NCBI GenBank assembly: GCA_946008205.1
Contig: CAMGAZ010000080.1
Span: 1-6,733 of the forward strand
Length of the DNA: 6,733 nucleotides
Reading direction: 5' to 3'
Source: an uncultured Clostridium sp.
Lineage (GTDB): Bacteria > Bacillota > Clostridia > TANB77 > CAG-508
Below, piece after piece: positions 5,709 through 6,733 of the stretch (its first letter is position 1; the number at the start of each line of letters is the position of its first letter). The position numbers and the translations under genes are program-made. A model generated the notes under the pieces. The model was given only the letters and a program-made list of their open reading frames with translations, had not been told where the DNA came from and made no database searches.

Positions 5709-6698
5709 TTATTTAAATGTAGAACCCGGATTAGACGATGATGGATTTTTTAAATCTAATTGCCAATGGTCACTATTAATCCAACTGTTCTTATTAAAGT
5801 CGCTTTGTAAATCGTACAAGTTATATATTCTTCCCATATTGCGAAGGAATGAAACAGATGTTATATCTTTAGCTGTAATAATGTTGGTCTTTACATCCTT
5901 AAAATATACTGTCTTTAAATTTTTATCAAATAAGACATGGTCGTTTGGAGAATCTATAACATTAGAAGAAGTTACATACAAATAATTATTAGTTATATCT
6001 ATATGCCTTCTCTCATTATAATATTTTGGCCTACGACCAAGCTCAACTGTATACTCACAATTAGAATCATTTACATGAAGATACCAGCTGTTAGCAAAAT
6101 CATCAATCTCGATCTCAAATGAATAATGCATTGTATTATTATGTATAACTAATACAGGTTTTGTATAATTAAAGAAATCTTCACCATATTGCTTTACAAA
6201 ATTAGCCCTATCGTTATCTGATATATCCCAGTATATAAATAGGGTAGTAGGTGTTTGAGCAAGAACTTTCACTATAGTTTGATTATATCTATAAGGTAAA
6301 TCATAATATTCTATAACTTCTATTTTATGGGTTAAATCTGTTGTAGAAGTTATGTCATCCACATCAATTTCCTTCAAAGCTTTATTTGACTTGGTTGATG
6401 TAGATTTCTTTGCGGTAGACTTCTTAGCTCTAGTCTTTTTAGTAGAAGCTTTTTTACTAGTTGTTTTTAATTCCTTTTTAGATGATACTGTTTTTGACTT
6501 ACTTGTAGACTTCGCAGTTTTTGAGGTCTTAGTTGAAGCTTTTGAAGTGGCTTTTTTAGTAGAAGTTTTTTTGGCAGATGTACTTTTAGCCTTAACTGAC
6601 GTTTTCTTTGCAGAATCATTCTTCAAAGCTTCTTCCTGTGCAGAAGAATTCTTTTTCTTCTCTGTATTTTCTAACTTTTTTGCTGGTTTTCTTGGCAT
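5709..6698 (-). CDS. DUF4912-domain protein with a long lysine-rich N-terminal tail
   Basis: The product is 329 residues with no signal peptide or membrane helix. Residues 1-30 are charged. Residues 31-108 consist almost entirely of Lys, Ser, Thr and Ala, about a third lysine, in AKKST/TSKK-like repeats resembling histone-H1 tails. A folded region follows. Its motifs YDLPYRYNQTIVKVLAQTPTTLFIYWDIS (132-160), NSWYLHV (203-209) and YTVELGRR (216-223) fit DUF4912, an uncharacterised domain I know mainly from bacteria that also carry GH57 or DUF1957 enzymes. The remaining 106 or so residues are unassigned and end in a Ser/Asn/Pro-rich stretch. The strand-rich pattern with several aromatics (Trp157, Trp205, Trp306, Trp312) could suit a glycan-binding beta-sandwich, but that is inference. 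ATG 6698 was chosen over an in-frame upstream codon at 6725 because AGGAGG lies six bases before it. The GH57 gene is next downstream, suggesting a shared polysaccharide role. Confidence 0.78.
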   Translation of the reverse strand: MPRKPAKKLENTEKKKNSSAQEEALKNDSAKKTSVKAKSTSAKKTSTKKATSKASTKTSKTAKSTSKSKTVSSKKELKTTSKKASTKKTRAKKSTAKKSTSTKSNKALKEIDVDDITSTTDLTHKIEVIEYYDLPYRYNQTIVKVLAQTPTTLFIYWDISDNDRANFVKQYGEDFFNYTKPVLVIHNNTMHYSFEIEIDDFANSWYLHVNDSNCEYTVELGRRPKYYNERRHIDITNNYLYVTSSNVIDSPNDHVLFDKNLKTVYFKDVKTNIITAKDITSVSFLRNMGRIYNLYDLQSDFNKNSWINSDHWQLDLKNPSSSNPGSTFK

Positions 6699-6704
6699 GT
6701 TTTT

Positions 6705-6710
6705 CCTCCT
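6705..6710 (-). promoter_or_regulatory. Ribosome binding site of the DUF4912 gene
   Basis: AGGAGG on the minus strand, six bases before ATG 6698, fixes the start. The promoter must lie further right: only 23 bases remain in the window and no promoter boxes are visible there. Confidence 0.85.
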
Positions 6711-6733
6711 TTGTTTTACGCTCAAATAAAATC

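Noticed and set aside
6365..6605. Tandem DNA repeat in the segment coding for the lysine-rich tail
   Set aside because: The protein repeats are imperfect and codon choice varies, so there is no fixed DNA repeat unit; it is a low-complexity coding region.
6352..6729. A 125-codon plus-strand frame opposite the lysine-rich tail
   Set aside because: Its Phe/Leu/Val-rich translation is what the complement of Lys/Ser/Thr/Ala codons gives; there is no independent support.

Overview
The window is AT-rich Firmicutes-type DNA with strong GGAGG ribosome binding sites, short intergenic gaps and U-tailed hairpin terminators. A YtxC-family sporulation gene points to the Clostridia or Bacilli. Separate secD and secF genes and a cytoplasmic GH57 branching enzyme suit an anaerobic, probably gut-associated, clostridial lineage. 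That placement is inference. I see no mobile elements, CRISPR arrays, tRNAs or rRNAs.

Left part, plus strand (1-2502). The 3' end of an unrecognised gene is followed by a secD-like and a secF-like gene, closely spaced as one operon that ends in a strong hairpin terminator. Both Sec proteins keep the family layout of a first membrane helix, an extracytoplasmic domain and a membrane bundle. Both have lost the signature polar residues that in characterised SecDF carry proton-driven function. The secF product also stops right after the fourth helix. This eroded SecDF pair is the most unusual thing in the window.

Middle (2503-3972). A small single-domain rhodanese gene lies on the plus strand, with its ribosome binding site directly against the upstream terminator. 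It runs convergently into ytxC on the minus strand, and a shared structured hairpin separates the two. The longest reading frame of ytxC begins inside the terminator hairpin of the gene upstream of it. The true start is probably about 130 bases further in, which restores the normal family length.

Right part, minus strand (3973-6698). A DUF4912-domain protein with a long lysine/serine/threonine/alanine-rich tail is followed by a GH57 1,4-alpha-glucan branching enzyme with all catalytic motifs intact. The 140-base gap between them holds a hairpin and a candidate promoter bracketed by an inverted repeat. The two genes probably act in storage-polysaccharide metabolism. The role of the DUF4912 protein is unknown.

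Three starts were moved from the longest reading frame (secD, rhodanese, DUF4912) because a ribosome binding site fits the inner codon. The ytxC start was moved mainly on length and context.
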